Source: G965207345 sp965207345
GTDB taxonomy: Bacteria; Pseudomonadota; Gammaproteobacteria; PS1; Pseudothioglobaceae
Assembly: GCA_965207345.1 (NCBI GenBank)
Contig: OZ242280.1
Location: 1,240,001-1,304,000 of the forward strand
Reading direction: 5' to 3'
DNA: 64,000 nucleotides
Of the stretch, positions 25,987-34,710 are shown piece after piece; the stretch's first letter is position 1; each line of letters starts with the position of its first letter. The notes under the pieces are model-generated. The model had not been told where the DNA came from. It saw only the letters and a program-made list of their open reading frames with translations, and did no database searches. Both the position numbers and the translations under genes were made by a program.

Positions 25987-27453
25987 TTAAACGTTACCAG
26001 TAGCTGTAGGCACAAAATCAGCTGTATCAGTTGATTCGTAGTTAAAGGTAACATCCTTCCAAGTATCTAAAGCCGCTTGTAATGGTGCACAAGTTTTTGC
26101 TGCTTTTTGCAAAATTTGCGGTCCCTCACGCAGATAATCACGACCTTCGTTTCTTGCCATAATCATAGTTTCTAAAGCAACACGATTAGCAACAGCACCT
26201 GCCTGAATGCCATCAGGGTGTCCAATAGTACCACCACCAAATTGTAGAACAACATCTTCACCTAGATAGTGAACCAATTGGTGCATTTGCCCAGCGTGAA
26301 TACCACCTGACGCGACTGGCATAACTTTATTAAGTGACGCCCAATTTTGTTCAAAGAAAATACCAAGAGGTAAATCTTGCTTTAAATGATCTTTTAACAA
26401 AGTATCATAAAAACCTTTAATTATTAGAGGGTCGCCTTCTAACTTGCCCACTACAGTGCCTGCATGAATGTGATCCACACCTGCCATACGCATCCATTTA
26501 CAAATAACACGGAAGTTCATACCGTGATTTTTCTGACGAGAATAGGTGGAGTTTCCTGCTCTATGCAAGTGTAAAATCATATCATTTTGTCTAGCCCACT
26601 TCGCCATACTTTGAATCGCAGTATAACCAATGACTAAGTCTATCATAATAATAACAGAGCCTAATTCTTTGGCAAACTGAGCACGCTTATACATTTCTTC
26701 CATGGTGCCAGCAGTAACATTAAGGTAATGTCCCTTTACTTCACCTGTTGCAGCTTGTGCACGATTAACAGCTTCCATACAATACAAATAACGGTCACGC
26801 CAATGCATAAAGGGTTGTGAGTTGATATTTTCGTCATCTTTAACAAAATCTAGACCGCCCTTGAGTGCTTCATAGACTACTCTACCGTAGTTACGACCTG
26901 ATAGACCTAATTTTGGTTTAGTGGTTGCGCCAAGTAGTGGACGACCAAACTTATCTAAACGCTCACGCTCTACCACAACACCCGTAGCTGGACCTTGGAA
27001 GGTTTTTAGATAAGCAACAGGTATACGCATATCCTCTAAACGCAAGGCTTTTACTGCTTTCATACCAAACACATTACCAATAATAGAGGCAGTTAAGTTA
27101 GCAATAGAATCTCCCTCAAACAAGTCTAAATCATAAGCAATATAAGCGAAATATTGTGCTTCTGTCTTTGTACCTTCGCCAGTATTAGGCACTAAATCGC
27201 AACGATATGCTTTCGCACGATATAATTCACAAGCAGTCAAACGGTCAGTCCATACCACTGTCCAAGTCGCAGTTGATGATTCACCAGCAACAGCAGCGGC
27301 TGTTTCTTCTGGGTCCATTCCAGCTTGTGGGGTGATGCGAAACAATGAGATAATATCTGTTTCTGATGGTTGATAATCTGGTTGCCAATATCCCATTTGC
27401 TTATAAGGGATGACACCAGGTTTATAACGCTCTTTGCCTTTTAATTCAGCCAT
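25987..27453 (-). CDS. cbbL: RuBisCO large subunit, red-type form I (form IC-like)
   Basis: Catalytic subunit fixing CO2 onto ribulose-1,5-bisphosphate. It has 488 residues, typical of form IC. Catalytic residues are in place: Lys179 in TTKPKLG, the carbamylated Lys205 with the metal ligands in GGLDFVKDDE, loop-6 Lys337 in VVGKLEGD, and ASGGIHAGQMHQL. The N-terminus lacks the short green-type start and the sequence YKQMGYWQPDYQP is of the red lineage. A Shine-Dalgarno (AGGAGA) precedes the ATG. It leads the cbbLSX run and is divergent from cbbR, so CbbR control from the shared 154-base gap is expected. Confidence 0.97.
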   Translation of the reverse strand: MAELKGKERYKPGVIPYKQMGYWQPDYQPSETDIISLFRITPQAGMDPEETAAAVAGESSTATWTVVWTDRLTACELYRAKAYRCDLVPNTGEGTKTEAQYFAYIAYDLDLFEGDSIANLTASIIGNVFGMKAVKALRLEDMRIPVAYLKTFQGPATGVVVERERLDKFGRPLLGATTKPKLGLSGRNYGRVVYEALKGGLDFVKDDENINSQPFMHWRDRYLYCMEAVNRAQAATGEVKGHYLNVTAGTMEEMYKRAQFAKELGSVIIMIDLVIGYTAIQSMAKWARQNDMILHLHRAGNSTYSRQKNHGMNFRVICKWMRMAGVDHIHAGTVVGKLEGDPLIIKGFYDTLLKDHLKQDLPLGIFFEQNWASLNKVMPVASGGIHAGQMHQLVHYLGEDVVLQFGGGTIGHPDGIQAGAVANRVALETMIMARNEGRDYLREGPQILQKAAKTCAPLQAALDTWKDVTFNYESTDTADFVPTATGNV

Positions 27454-27607
27454 ATTAATCTCCTATTCTTTGTGAAATAAAAATTTTCTAACTACTGTAT
27501 TTAATGAGAGAGTTTTGCATAACCCATCAATAATAACGAAATGCCATTATAATGACTAAATCAATAATGTAAAATAATATTTATTTAACATATCATAATA
27601 AAAAATT
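27454..27607. promoter_or_regulatory. cbbL-cbbR divergent control region
   Basis: 154-base AT-rich gap between divergent cbbL and cbbR. It contains a perfect 10-base palindrome CATTATAATG (27545-27554), inside which a T-N11-A LysR-type half-site arrangement can be drawn. By analogy with known cbb operons CbbR should bind here, but the exact boxes are not resolvable by eye. Confidence 0.5.
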
Positions 27608-28501
27608 ATGATTAACTATTCTTTAAGACAAATTTATTCTTTTGAAGCTACTATTCGTTTGCAGAGTTTTACCAAAGCCGGTCGGGCATTAAATTTAACT
27701 CAGCCTGCTGTGTATATGCAAGTCAAACAATTGCAAAGTCACTTAGGTGTTATCCTCTTTCAAATACAAGGTAAGAGCATTCAACCGACTGAGATGGGCA
27801 AACAATTTTATCAAACTTGCCAGCAAATTATTAACATATTAGAGCAGTCCAAAAAACATATTGACCAAACACTGAACCCAGAAACAGGCAAAATCGCCAT
27901 CGCAGTAGTCACCACAGCTAACTCGTTTGTCAGCCGTCTATTATCTGAGTTTAAAAAAATACACCCTCAGATTAGCTTTCATTTAAATGTCAATAACCGA
28001 CAATACCTACTAGAAAAACTAATCAATCAACAGCTAGATTTAGCTATTATGGGTAACCCGCCTGCTGACAGTCCATTTATCACAGAAAAATTTATGGATA
28101 ATCCACTGATTGCTATCGCCCATCCCGAGCACCCCCTAACACAAAAACAACAAATTACTATTGAAGACTTAAAAAAAGAATCGTTAATTACGCGTGAACT
28201 TGGTTCAGGTACGCGTATGGCAATTGAAAAACATAGCGGACTTAATTTTGACGCTGATATTCAAATCAACTCTAATGAAGCAATTGTGGAGGCGGTACAA
28301 GCAGGACTAGGCATAGGCTTTGTTTCTAAACACACCGTGAACTTAGAATTACACCATCAAATCATTACTCAATTATCGGTGGTTGATTTTCCGATTATGC
28401 GTCATTGGTATATGGTCTATCACGAAAAACAGCAACTCTCCCCTATCACTAAAAAATTTAAAGCGTTTATTTTTCAATATATTCAAAATGTTGAAAACTG
28501 A
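27608..28501 (+). CDS. cbbR: LysR-type regulator CbbR
   Basis: Transcription regulator of the Calvin-cycle operon, 297 residues. An N-terminal winged helix-turn-helix (FEATIRLQSFTKAGRALNLTQPAVYMQVKQL at about 13-43) is followed by a LysR substrate-binding domain (AVVTTANSFVSRLL, LDLAIMGNPP, EAVQAGLGIGFVSK). Position and orientation, divergent from cbbL, identify it as CbbR, which senses Calvin-cycle metabolites in other bacteria. Confidence 0.92.
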   Translation: MINYSLRQIYSFEATIRLQSFTKAGRALNLTQPAVYMQVKQLQSHLGVILFQIQGKSIQPTEMGKQFYQTCQQIINILEQSKKHIDQTLNPETGKIAIAVVTTANSFVSRLLSEFKKIHPQISFHLNVNNRQYLLEKLINQQLDLAIMGNPPADSPFITEKFMDNPLIAIAHPEHPLTQKQQITIEDLKKESLITRELGSGTRMAIEKHSGLNFDADIQINSNEAIVEAVQAGLGIGFVSKHTVNLELHHQIITQLSVVDFPIMRHWYMVYHEKQQLSPITKKFKAFIFQYIQNVEN

Positions 28502-28620
28502 TAACTTTAATCCAGCTTACTTCATCCATAAAAGAAGCTATTAAAATAACAGTTTATTAATTGATTTTTTGACCAAAGATTATGGCTTAGGTAGTTAAAA
28601 TATGTATTTTGGTATGAGTA

Positions 28621-28840
28621 ATGAATGATGATAATTTGAAGTTTGAGCCAAACTATCCATATACACTCCCCAAAAATTGGGATAATAGAAATAATCCAAG
28701 TTTCTATGAAATTACGGCAACGCTTGCTACGCTTAAAAAAAATGTATGAAAAACAAGTATTAGAACTTGAAAATGGGCATATTGAAAAAACACTTGGTGA
28801 AAAAAATGCGCCATATTGCCACGAATTACCAAACAATTAA
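28621..28840 (+). pseudogene. Small unknown gene broken at an A8 run
   Basis: An ATG at 28621 reads a plausible peptide (FEPNYPYTLPKNWDN) and stops soon after the eight-A run at 28735-28742. Removing one A joins it to a second stretch (MYEKQVLELENGHIEKTLGEK) ending at 28840, for about 72 residues in total. The family is not recognised. Gap sequence on each side (28502-28620, 28841-28948) shows nothing. Confidence 0.35.
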
Positions 28841-28948
28841 AGCCCTGCTTTTTCAACCAAGATAAATGAATATTTGCCTAAACTAATGGACACCGCAGTA
28901 AATTAATCTCTTTCATTTGTATAAAGAATCCTTCTATTTTCTACACTT

Positions 28949-29602
28949 ATGACATCAGCACTTGTCAACATCAACGAAATTTTTTATTCCATCCAGGGCG
29001 AATCAACACGCACAGGTAAGCCTACTATTTTTATTCGTTTAACAGGTTGTCCACTTCGTTGCGTTTATTGTGACACTAGTTATGCCTTTAAAGGCAAAAA
29101 CATGCTAACAGTAGAGGAAATTATAAATTCTATTAGCCATTATCCTTCACACTTTGTAACCGTTACAGGCGGAGAACCACTGGCACAAAAAAGTTGTTAT
29201 GTGTTATTAGATATGTTGATAGCCCAGCATTACCAAGTTTCACTTGAAACCAGTGGCAGTATTGATATTTCAGCGGTGAATAAAAAAGTAATGATTGTTA
29301 TGGATGTCAAAACTCCAAGCTCGGGCGAGGTAAATAATAATAATTTAGATAATATTAAGCATTTAACACAAAAAGATGAGCTAAAGTTTGTGCTACAAAA
29401 TCGTAAGGATTTTAACTGGATAGTTAGTTTACTTCAAAAATATGAATTTAAAAGTGAAATATTATTCTCACCTGTTTATGGCAAGCTAGATCCCGCACAA
29501 TTAGCCGATTGGATGTTAGCATCTGAGCTTGGCAAAAAATTTTCTGTGCGTCTGCAAATTCAGCTGCATAAAATACTTTGGGGTGAAATAAGGGGAAAAT
29601 AA
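28949..29602 (+). CDS. queE: 7-carboxy-7-deazaguanine synthase QueE
   Basis: Radical-SAM enzyme of queuosine/7-deazaguanine synthesis that contracts the carboxy-tetrahydropterin ring. It has 217 residues. The cluster-binding motif is GCPLRCVYC (Cys34, Cys38, Cys41), in the CX3CX2C spacing of QueE. IFYSIQGEST is the family start, and VTVTGGEPL the GGE SAM motif. No queC or queD is adjacent. Confidence 0.95.
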   Translation: MTSALVNINEIFYSIQGESTRTGKPTIFIRLTGCPLRCVYCDTSYAFKGKNMLTVEEIINSISHYPSHFVTVTGGEPLAQKSCYVLLDMLIAQHYQVSLETSGSIDISAVNKKVMIVMDVKTPSSGEVNNNNLDNIKHLTQKDELKFVLQNRKDFNWIVSLLQKYEFKSEILFSPVYGKLDPAQLADWMLASELGKKFSVRLQIQLHKILWGEIRGK

Positions 29603-29659
29603 AATAATCAGTAGAAAAATTTAGAGAGATGATAAAAACTATCTCCATCCCTTAACGAA

Positions 29660-30235
29660 TTATTTTTTACCTGAATTATTTTTTTGCGCAATTTTAATAG
29701 TGAGCAATCCTTTCTTATTATCATAAGAGTGTATTATTTCATCAGTATTAGCATCTTTAGGTAGGGAAAAATAACGCTCAATATTGCTAGAAAAATAGTG
29801 TGCATTATTTTTTGATTTTCTTTGTTTTCGCATGCTAACCTGAATCCATAAATTTTGATTTTGCACCGAGATATTAATTTGTTCTTCAACTAACTCATCA
29901 AAGCCCAAATAAATTTTTACCACATATGTATTTTCTTCTTTATCAAAATAACGCAGTGTGTCATGATCTAGCGGATAAAATAAATTTTGATGTGTCATAT
30001 CGCGTCGCAGCGCATTCATATATTGCATGGCATAGGACGGCCATAAACTCTGTTTAAATAACTGGTGATGGCAGGTATTTTTGTGTCTGTAATATTCTTG
30101 GTTTTTACTATCACATATATTTTTTTGATGCTTAGTATATTGTGGCGTGTATGCGCTTATGTTGTGGGCATAAATGATGCGTGTTGGGTTTACTATAAAT
30201 AGTGCAAAAACAGCTATTAATAATATTTTTTTCAT
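29660..30235 (-). CDS. Exported Hsp20/alpha-crystallin-like protein
   Basis: 191 residues with a clear Sec signal peptide (about 1-23, ending IIYA-H) and a His/Tyr/Cys-containing N-terminal segment. The C-terminal ~90 residues resemble an alpha-crystallin domain: EENTYVVKIYLGFDELVEEQINISVQNQNLWIQ, then RYFSLPKDANTDEIIHSYDNKKGLLTIKI, the usual FxLP...DxxxAxxxNGxLxI pattern. Ordinary Hsp20 proteins are cytoplasmic, so a periplasmic version is unusual. Two Cys residues precede the domain (CDSKN, TCHHQ). It stands alone, convergent with queE. Role is inferred as a periplasmic holdase. Confidence 0.75.
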   Translation of the reverse strand: MKKILLIAVFALFIVNPTRIIYAHNISAYTPQYTKHQKNICDSKNQEYYRHKNTCHHQLFKQSLWPSYAMQYMNALRRDMTHQNLFYPLDHDTLRYFDKEENTYVVKIYLGFDELVEEQINISVQNQNLWIQVSMRKQRKSKNNAHYFSSNIERYFSLPKDANTDEIIHSYDNKKGLLTIKIAQKNNSGKK

Positions 30236-30339
30236 AGCACATATCTCCTTAAAAAACGATAAAACAAAATTGTCTCATAGCAAAATATTCTATCATTTTT
30301 ATTAATTTTTAGTATGTATTTTTTAATTTTTTGCTACGG

Positions 30340-31413
30340 CTATTTTTTAGTTTTTCCACCATTTTGAGCACGCTGTCTTAGGGCGTGATCCATTAAAACC
30401 AGTGCAAGCATTGCGTTTGCAATTGGGGTGGCACGAATACCAACACAGGGATCATGGCGGCCATGAGTGGTGATTTCTTGTGCCCTGCCCTTTTCGTCCA
30501 AGGTTCTGGCAGCTAAGCGTAAACTAGAAGTAGGTTTAAGTGCAATACTTACTCTAATATCCTGTCCGCTACTAATACCGCCTAAAATTCCGCCTGCATT
30601 ATTTGATAAAAAACCATCTGCTGTTATCTCATCTCTATGAATGCTTCCTTTTTGTGTAATGCTTGCAAAGCCCGCACCAATTTCAACACCTTTAACTGCA
30701 CCTATACTCATCATTGCATGTGCAATATCAGCATCAAGGCGATCAAAAACAGGTTCACCTAGACCACTAGGTACAGAAGTTGCAACAATATTGATACGTG
30801 CACCAACAGAATCACCTGATTTTCTAAGCGTATCCATGTAAGTTTCTAATACGGTAACTTTAGTTTTATCTGCGATAAAAAAAGCATTTTTATGCACATC
30901 TTGCCAATTTTTAAAATCAATTTTAATGGTGCCAAGTTTTGCTAAATAACCACGAATTTTTATGCCATAAGTTTCTGCTAAATATTTTTTTGCAATTCCT
31001 CCTGCTGCCACACGCATTGCTGTCTCCCTTGCTGAAGCACGCCCACCACCGCGATAATCACGAATACCATATTTTTTAAAATAAGTATAATCGGCGTGCC
31101 CAGGACGAAAAATATGAGCATTTTTTTCATAATCCTTAGGGCGCTGGTCAGTATTGTCAATGAGCATTGCAATCGGTGCGCCTGTTGTTTTTCCCTTAAA
31201 AACACCTGAGAGAATATGCACAATATCCGCTTCTCTTCTTTGCGTTGTATGACGCGAAGTGCCGGGTTTCCTCAGGTCTAGATCATGTTGTAAATCTGCT
31301 TCTGATAAACTTAAATTAGGTGGGCAGCCATCAACGATACCAAGAAGAGCCGCGCCATGACTCTCTCCCGCTGTAGTTAGTACAAAAAGTTTACCAATTG
31401 AATTACCAGACAT
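30340..31413 (-). CDS. aroC: Chorismate synthase
   Basis: Last step of the shikimate pathway: EPSP to chorismate with reduced FMN. It has 357 residues, normal length. Family signatures are GNSIGKLFVLTTAGESHG at the start, RPGHADYTYFKKYGIRDYRGGGRASARET and DEKGRAQEITTHGRHDPCVGIRATP near the end. It is a single gene, and the FMN requirement links it loosely to the divergent riboflavin operon. Confidence 0.97.
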   Translation of the reverse strand: MSGNSIGKLFVLTTAGESHGAALLGIVDGCPPNLSLSEADLQHDLDLRKPGTSRHTTQRREADIVHILSGVFKGKTTGAPIAMLIDNTDQRPKDYEKNAHIFRPGHADYTYFKKYGIRDYRGGGRASARETAMRVAAGGIAKKYLAETYGIKIRGYLAKLGTIKIDFKNWQDVHKNAFFIADKTKVTVLETYMDTLRKSGDSVGARINIVATSVPSGLGEPVFDRLDADIAHAMMSIGAVKGVEIGAGFASITQKGSIHRDEITADGFLSNNAGGILGGISSGQDIRVSIALKPTSSLRLAARTLDEKGRAQEITTHGRHDPCVGIRATPIANAMLALVLMDHALRQRAQNGGKTKK

Positions 31414-31540
31414 AAAAAATTAAGAAAAATGAGGTGTGATTATACTATAAGAAAATACATGTAAAATAAATGATAGCATTTAGAAAAAATAATTGCTTTT
31501 AAATAAAGTATTTATTTTCTCTATAATCTTGTTATAAAGT

Positions 31541-31572
31541 TTGACAGTTAATACTTTTACTTTAAGTATAAT
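31541..31572 (+). promoter_or_regulatory. Possible rib operon promoter
   Basis: Perfect TTGACA (31541-31546) and TATAAT (31567-31572) boxes precede ribE, but the 20-base spacer is longer than normal. No FMN riboswitch sequence is seen in the 274-base gap. Confidence 0.3.
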
Positions 31573-31687
31573 TGCTTCTTAATCTACTTTTAAAAAATAC
31601 TTAAATAATGTATAAAATTGATTAGTTTTTTAATTTTCTACTACAGCTATTATGCAAAATTTAAGTATTTAGTTTTTCTAAAATATC

Positions 31688-32293
31688 ATGTTCTCTGGCA
31701 TTATCAGTGCACTTGCTCAAATCGTTGTGCGCACAAAGAATCAATCTGGAGCACACTTTGTTTTTCATGCACCAACGCTTGATTTTGCTAAAATTAGTGT
31801 GGGTGATAGTATTGCTGTAAATGGAGTGTGTCTAACAGTAGTTGCTATAGAAAGTCAAAATTTTCACGCTGATATTTCTCCAGAAACCATGCATATTTCT
31901 ACTTTTAAATATTTAAACCAATACGAATATGTTCATTTAGAATTAGCACTAAGTTTAACACAAGGAATTCAAGGACATTTAGTAAGCGGTCATGTGGATG
32001 ATGTGATTAAAATTATAGCAATTAACCAAAATAGTGGGCATATGACTTTTAGTTTTGAATTAACGCAAAGCATTAAACCTTATATTGCGCGTAAAGGCTC
32101 TGTATGTATTAATGGTATAAGCTTAACAATTAATACTGTTGAGCGTGATATTTTTACAATAAATGCCATACCATATACTTTATTAGAAACAAATTTAGCA
32201 AAACTTAAAATAGGCGATATGGTTAATGTTGAGGTGGATATGATTGCGCGCTATTTAGAAAAACTATTAACCCAAAAAGAAATAATAAAATAA
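31688..32293 (+). CDS. ribE: Riboflavin synthase, alpha subunit
   Basis: Converts two 6,7-dimethyl-8-ribityllumazines to riboflavin and the pyrimidinedione. It has 201 residues, made of two homologous lumazine-binding repeats (MFSGII..., SVGDSIAVNGVCLTV; then GHLVSGHVDD, ISLTINTV). It leads the operon ribE-ribBX-ribH-nusB. Confidence 0.95.
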   Translation: MFSGIISALAQIVVRTKNQSGAHFVFHAPTLDFAKISVGDSIAVNGVCLTVVAIESQNFHADISPETMHISTFKYLNQYEYVHLELALSLTQGIQGHLVSGHVDDVIKIIAINQNSGHMTFSFELTQSIKPYIARKGSVCINGISLTINTVERDIFTINAIPYTLLETNLAKLKIGDMVNVEVDMIARYLEKLLTQKEIIK

Positions 32294-32307
32294 AGCTAAC
32301 CCTGGTT

Positions 32308-33399
32308 ATGAAATCAACTATTGAAAATATTTTAAAAGATTATAAACAAGGAAAAATGATTATCCTTATGGATGATGAACAGCGAGAAAATGAAGGTGAT
32401 TTACTCATGAGTGCTGGGAAGATTAGTGCAGGTGATATTAATTTTATGGCAACTTATGGACGTGGGTTAATTTGTCTTACACTGACAAAAAAACGTTGTG
32501 AAAAACTTAATTTACCACTGATGGTCTCTAAAAATAAAATACAAAATAGCACAAACTTTACACTATCTATTGAAGCAGCAAATGGTGTAAGCACCGGTAT
32601 ATCAGCAGCAGATAGAGCACATACAATCCAAGTAGCCGTAGCAAAAAATGCAACAGCAGATGATATTGTAATGCCCGGACATATTTTTCCGCTCATGGCA
32701 AAAGAAGGTGGTGTACTCACGCGCGCGGGGCATACTGAAGCGGGCTGTGATTTAGCACGTCTTGCAGGGTTTGAACCTGCTTCGGTTATTGTTGAGGTTT
32801 TAAACACTAATGGCACGATGGCACGTTATGATGATTTAGTTCAATTTTCTAAAAAACATCAAATTAAACTTGGCACTATCACTGATTTAATCCGTTATCG
32901 CACCCAACACGAAAAAACTATTACTAAGCTCAGTACAACTATTTTTCACAGCAAACATGGTGATTTTAAACTCATTGCTTTTGCTGAAAGCATTCATAAT
33001 GACCTCCATTTAGCGCTAATAAAGGGTGAGATTTATCCTAAGAAGGAAACACTTGTGCGCGTGCACATGGAAGATACCCTTTCTGATGTGCTTAGAGAAA
33101 AGAGAGAAAAAATAAATATTGATACAGCACTCAGTGTCATTGGCAAATCGAAACAAGGAATATTGCTACTGCTTAGAAAACAAAACAATGACTCACTATT
33201 AAATAAAATTAGCTACCGTCATAAAAATATCTCTAACTTAAATGTTGAAAATGCTGAAGATGATATTAAAACTTACGGTGTTGGTGCGCAAATTTTAAAT
33301 GAGCTTGGCGTCTGTAAAATGCGTATTTTAGGTAGTGTGCGAAAATTACATGCCCTAAAAGGTTTTAATTTAGAAGTTGTCGGTTATGAAGAATATTAA
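32308..33399 (+). CDS. ribBX: 3,4-dihydroxy-2-butanone-4-phosphate synthase fused to degenerate GTP cyclohydrolase II
   Basis: The N-terminal ~205 residues form an intact DHBP synthase (DDEQRENEGDL, RAGHTEAGCDLARLAG) that makes the four-carbon unit of riboflavin. The C-terminal ~150 residues align in position with GTP cyclohydrolase II, but the zinc-site signature (C..GD.FGS.RCDC) is gone; the equivalent reads VRVHMEDTLSDVLREK with no Cys. This matches the RibBX type of proteobacterial hybrids, expected to have only DHBP synthase activity. A working ribA must lie elsewhere. It sits between ribE (14 bases) and ribH (15 bases). Confidence 0.9.
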   Translation: MKSTIENILKDYKQGKMIILMDDEQRENEGDLLMSAGKISAGDINFMATYGRGLICLTLTKKRCEKLNLPLMVSKNKIQNSTNFTLSIEAANGVSTGISAADRAHTIQVAVAKNATADDIVMPGHIFPLMAKEGGVLTRAGHTEAGCDLARLAGFEPASVIVEVLNTNGTMARYDDLVQFSKKHQIKLGTITDLIRYRTQHEKTITKLSTTIFHSKHGDFKLIAFAESIHNDLHLALIKGEIYPKKETLVRVHMEDTLSDVLREKREKINIDTALSVIGKSKQGILLLLRKQNNDSLLNKISYRHKNISNLNVENAEDDIKTYGVGAQILNELGVCKMRILGSVRKLHALKGFNLEVVGYEEY

Positions 33400-33414
33400 A
33401 TTTAGGAAATTATT

Positions 33415-33876
33415 GTGATTACCCAAGTAAAAAAAGAGACTCTTAAAAATAAAAAAATTGCTATCATTGCCGGGCGCTTTAATGCTTTTATTGTTGATAG
33501 TTTAATTGATGGTGCAAAAAATACCTTGATAGCACATGGGATTAAAGAAAAATATATTGATATTACTTATGTACCCGGTGCTTTTGAAATACCACTTGTG
33601 CTTAAAAAAATAGCAGCTAAACATCACTATGATGCACTCATCGCACTTGGCGCTATTATGCGTGGCGCAACGCCACATTTTGAATACATAGCAAGCGTGT
33701 GTGCACATGGCATTAGCAGAGTATCACTTGAATTTTCTCTGCCTATTGCTTTTGGCGTGCTTACAGTAGAAAATGTAGAGCAAGCTCTTGGGCGTTCGGG
33801 GAAAAAATCTAATAATAAAGGTAAAGAGGCAGCACTTTGCACAATTGAAATGCTTGATTTATTTGATAAAATATAA
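33415..33876 (+). CDS. ribH: Lumazine synthase
   Basis: Condenses the RibB product with the ribitylamino pyrimidine to dimethylribityllumazine. It has 153 residues and starts at a GTG just after ribBX. Motifs are IIAGRFNAFIVDSL, VPGAFEIPLVLKK and the active-site GAIMRGATPHFEYI with the catalytic His. LGRSGKKSNNKGKEAA marks the end of the fold. Confidence 0.95.
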   Translation: MITQVKKETLKNKKIAIIAGRFNAFIVDSLIDGAKNTLIAHGIKEKYIDITYVPGAFEIPLVLKKIAAKHHYDALIALGAIMRGATPHFEYIASVCAHGISRVSLEFSLPIAFGVLTVENVEQALGRSGKKSNNKGKEAALCTIEMLDLFDKI

Positions 33877-33896
33877 TAAATAAAAGACATAAGCTA

Positions 33897-34337
33897 ATGA
33901 ATATTATGACGCCAAAACAACGTGCTCGTGTTCGCATTATGCAAGTTTTATATCAGCAAGATATATCTAATCAATCTATTGAAAACATTAAGGTGCAATT
34001 TTTAGCTAATAAAAAAGATAAATTTGCTAAAACTTTTTTTAATAACACCTTAGATGGTATTGACTCCCATTTAGGAGAATTAAAACAAATGCTTGATTCT
34101 GTGCTGAAAGAAAATAGTAAGGACATCGCTTATGTTGAACGTGCTATTTTATATTTAGCCACCTATGAACTATGTTACTGCCCACATTTATCGCATAAAA
34201 TTATTATCAATGAAGCAGTAGAGCTTACAAAAAGCTATGGTGGCAAAGATAGCTATAAATTTATTAACTACACACTTGATCGCATTAAAGAAAAACGCAC
34301 AACATTATTAGCCCATCAAACTATATTTGAATCATAA
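33897..34337 (+). CDS. nusB: Transcription antitermination factor NusB
   Basis: All-helical protein of the NusB-NusE complex that binds boxA in rRNA leaders. It has 146 residues: RARVRIMQVLYQQDIS at the start and SYKFINYTLDRI near the end are typical. It is 20 bases after ribH; ribH-nusB linkage is widely conserved in gammaproteobacteria. Confidence 0.95.
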   Translation: MNIMTPKQRARVRIMQVLYQQDISNQSIENIKVQFLANKKDKFAKTFFNNTLDGIDSHLGELKQMLDSVLKENSKDIAYVERAILYLATYELCYCPHLSHKIIINEAVELTKSYGGKDSYKFINYTLDRIKEKRTTLLAHQTIFES

Positions 34338-34381
34338 TCCTTGTGCTATTTTAATCCTTTATTTTAAAGATTCTACTTATC

Positions 34382-34615
34382 TTACCCTCTAGCACTTATA
34401 TTTTTAAGCCATTCTAGTTTTTTACCTTGAGGGTTAATCATTCGGTATGGGTTTAAGGATCTCAGAATAGCTGTCTCAGTTTTTATATCTTGTTTATTTC
34501 TTTGTGTAATGTCAATCTCAATAAGTGGAGTGAAAATAATATTTTCTTGGTCAAAATATCTCCAATTAAAATCTTTGGTTTTCCAATTTTTAAATGCCTT
34601 ATTGGATATAACTGT
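34382..34615 (-). pseudogene. Fragment of an unknown gene (start missing)
   Basis: A minus-strand open stretch of 77 codons, closed upstream by a stop at 34616-34618 and lacking any plausible start, reads like real protein (KNWKTKDFNWRYFDQEN, FTPLIEIDITQRNK). It looks like the C-terminal end of a truncated gene. It sits at the edge of the ParB-like islet and may be a remnant of the same mobile segment. No family recognised. Confidence 0.4.
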
Positions 34616-34652
34616 TTAGTATCAATTAGTATTTAAATACTGATAAAAACTA

Positions 34653-34681
34653 TTGACAAATAAATAAGACTACTTTATACT
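34653..34681 (+). promoter_or_regulatory. Strong sigma-70 promoter of the ParB-like gene
   Basis: TTGACA (34653-34658), a 17-base spacer and TATACT (34676-34681): the closest to consensus in the window. Transcription would start near 34688, and an AAGGA Shine-Dalgarno precedes the ATG at 34711. Confidence 0.7.
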
Positions 34682-34710
34682 GCAACTTTCTACCAACTAA
34701 AAGGAACAAA

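Noticed and set aside
23987..28501. RuBisCO locus as an island integrated at tRNA-His
   Set aside because: Integrases normally target the 3' end of a tRNA, but the cbb genes lie at its 5' side; there is no integrase and no duplicated tRNA end in view.
31414..31687. FMN riboswitch before the rib operon
   Set aside because: The conserved RFN-element sequences are not present on the plus strand.
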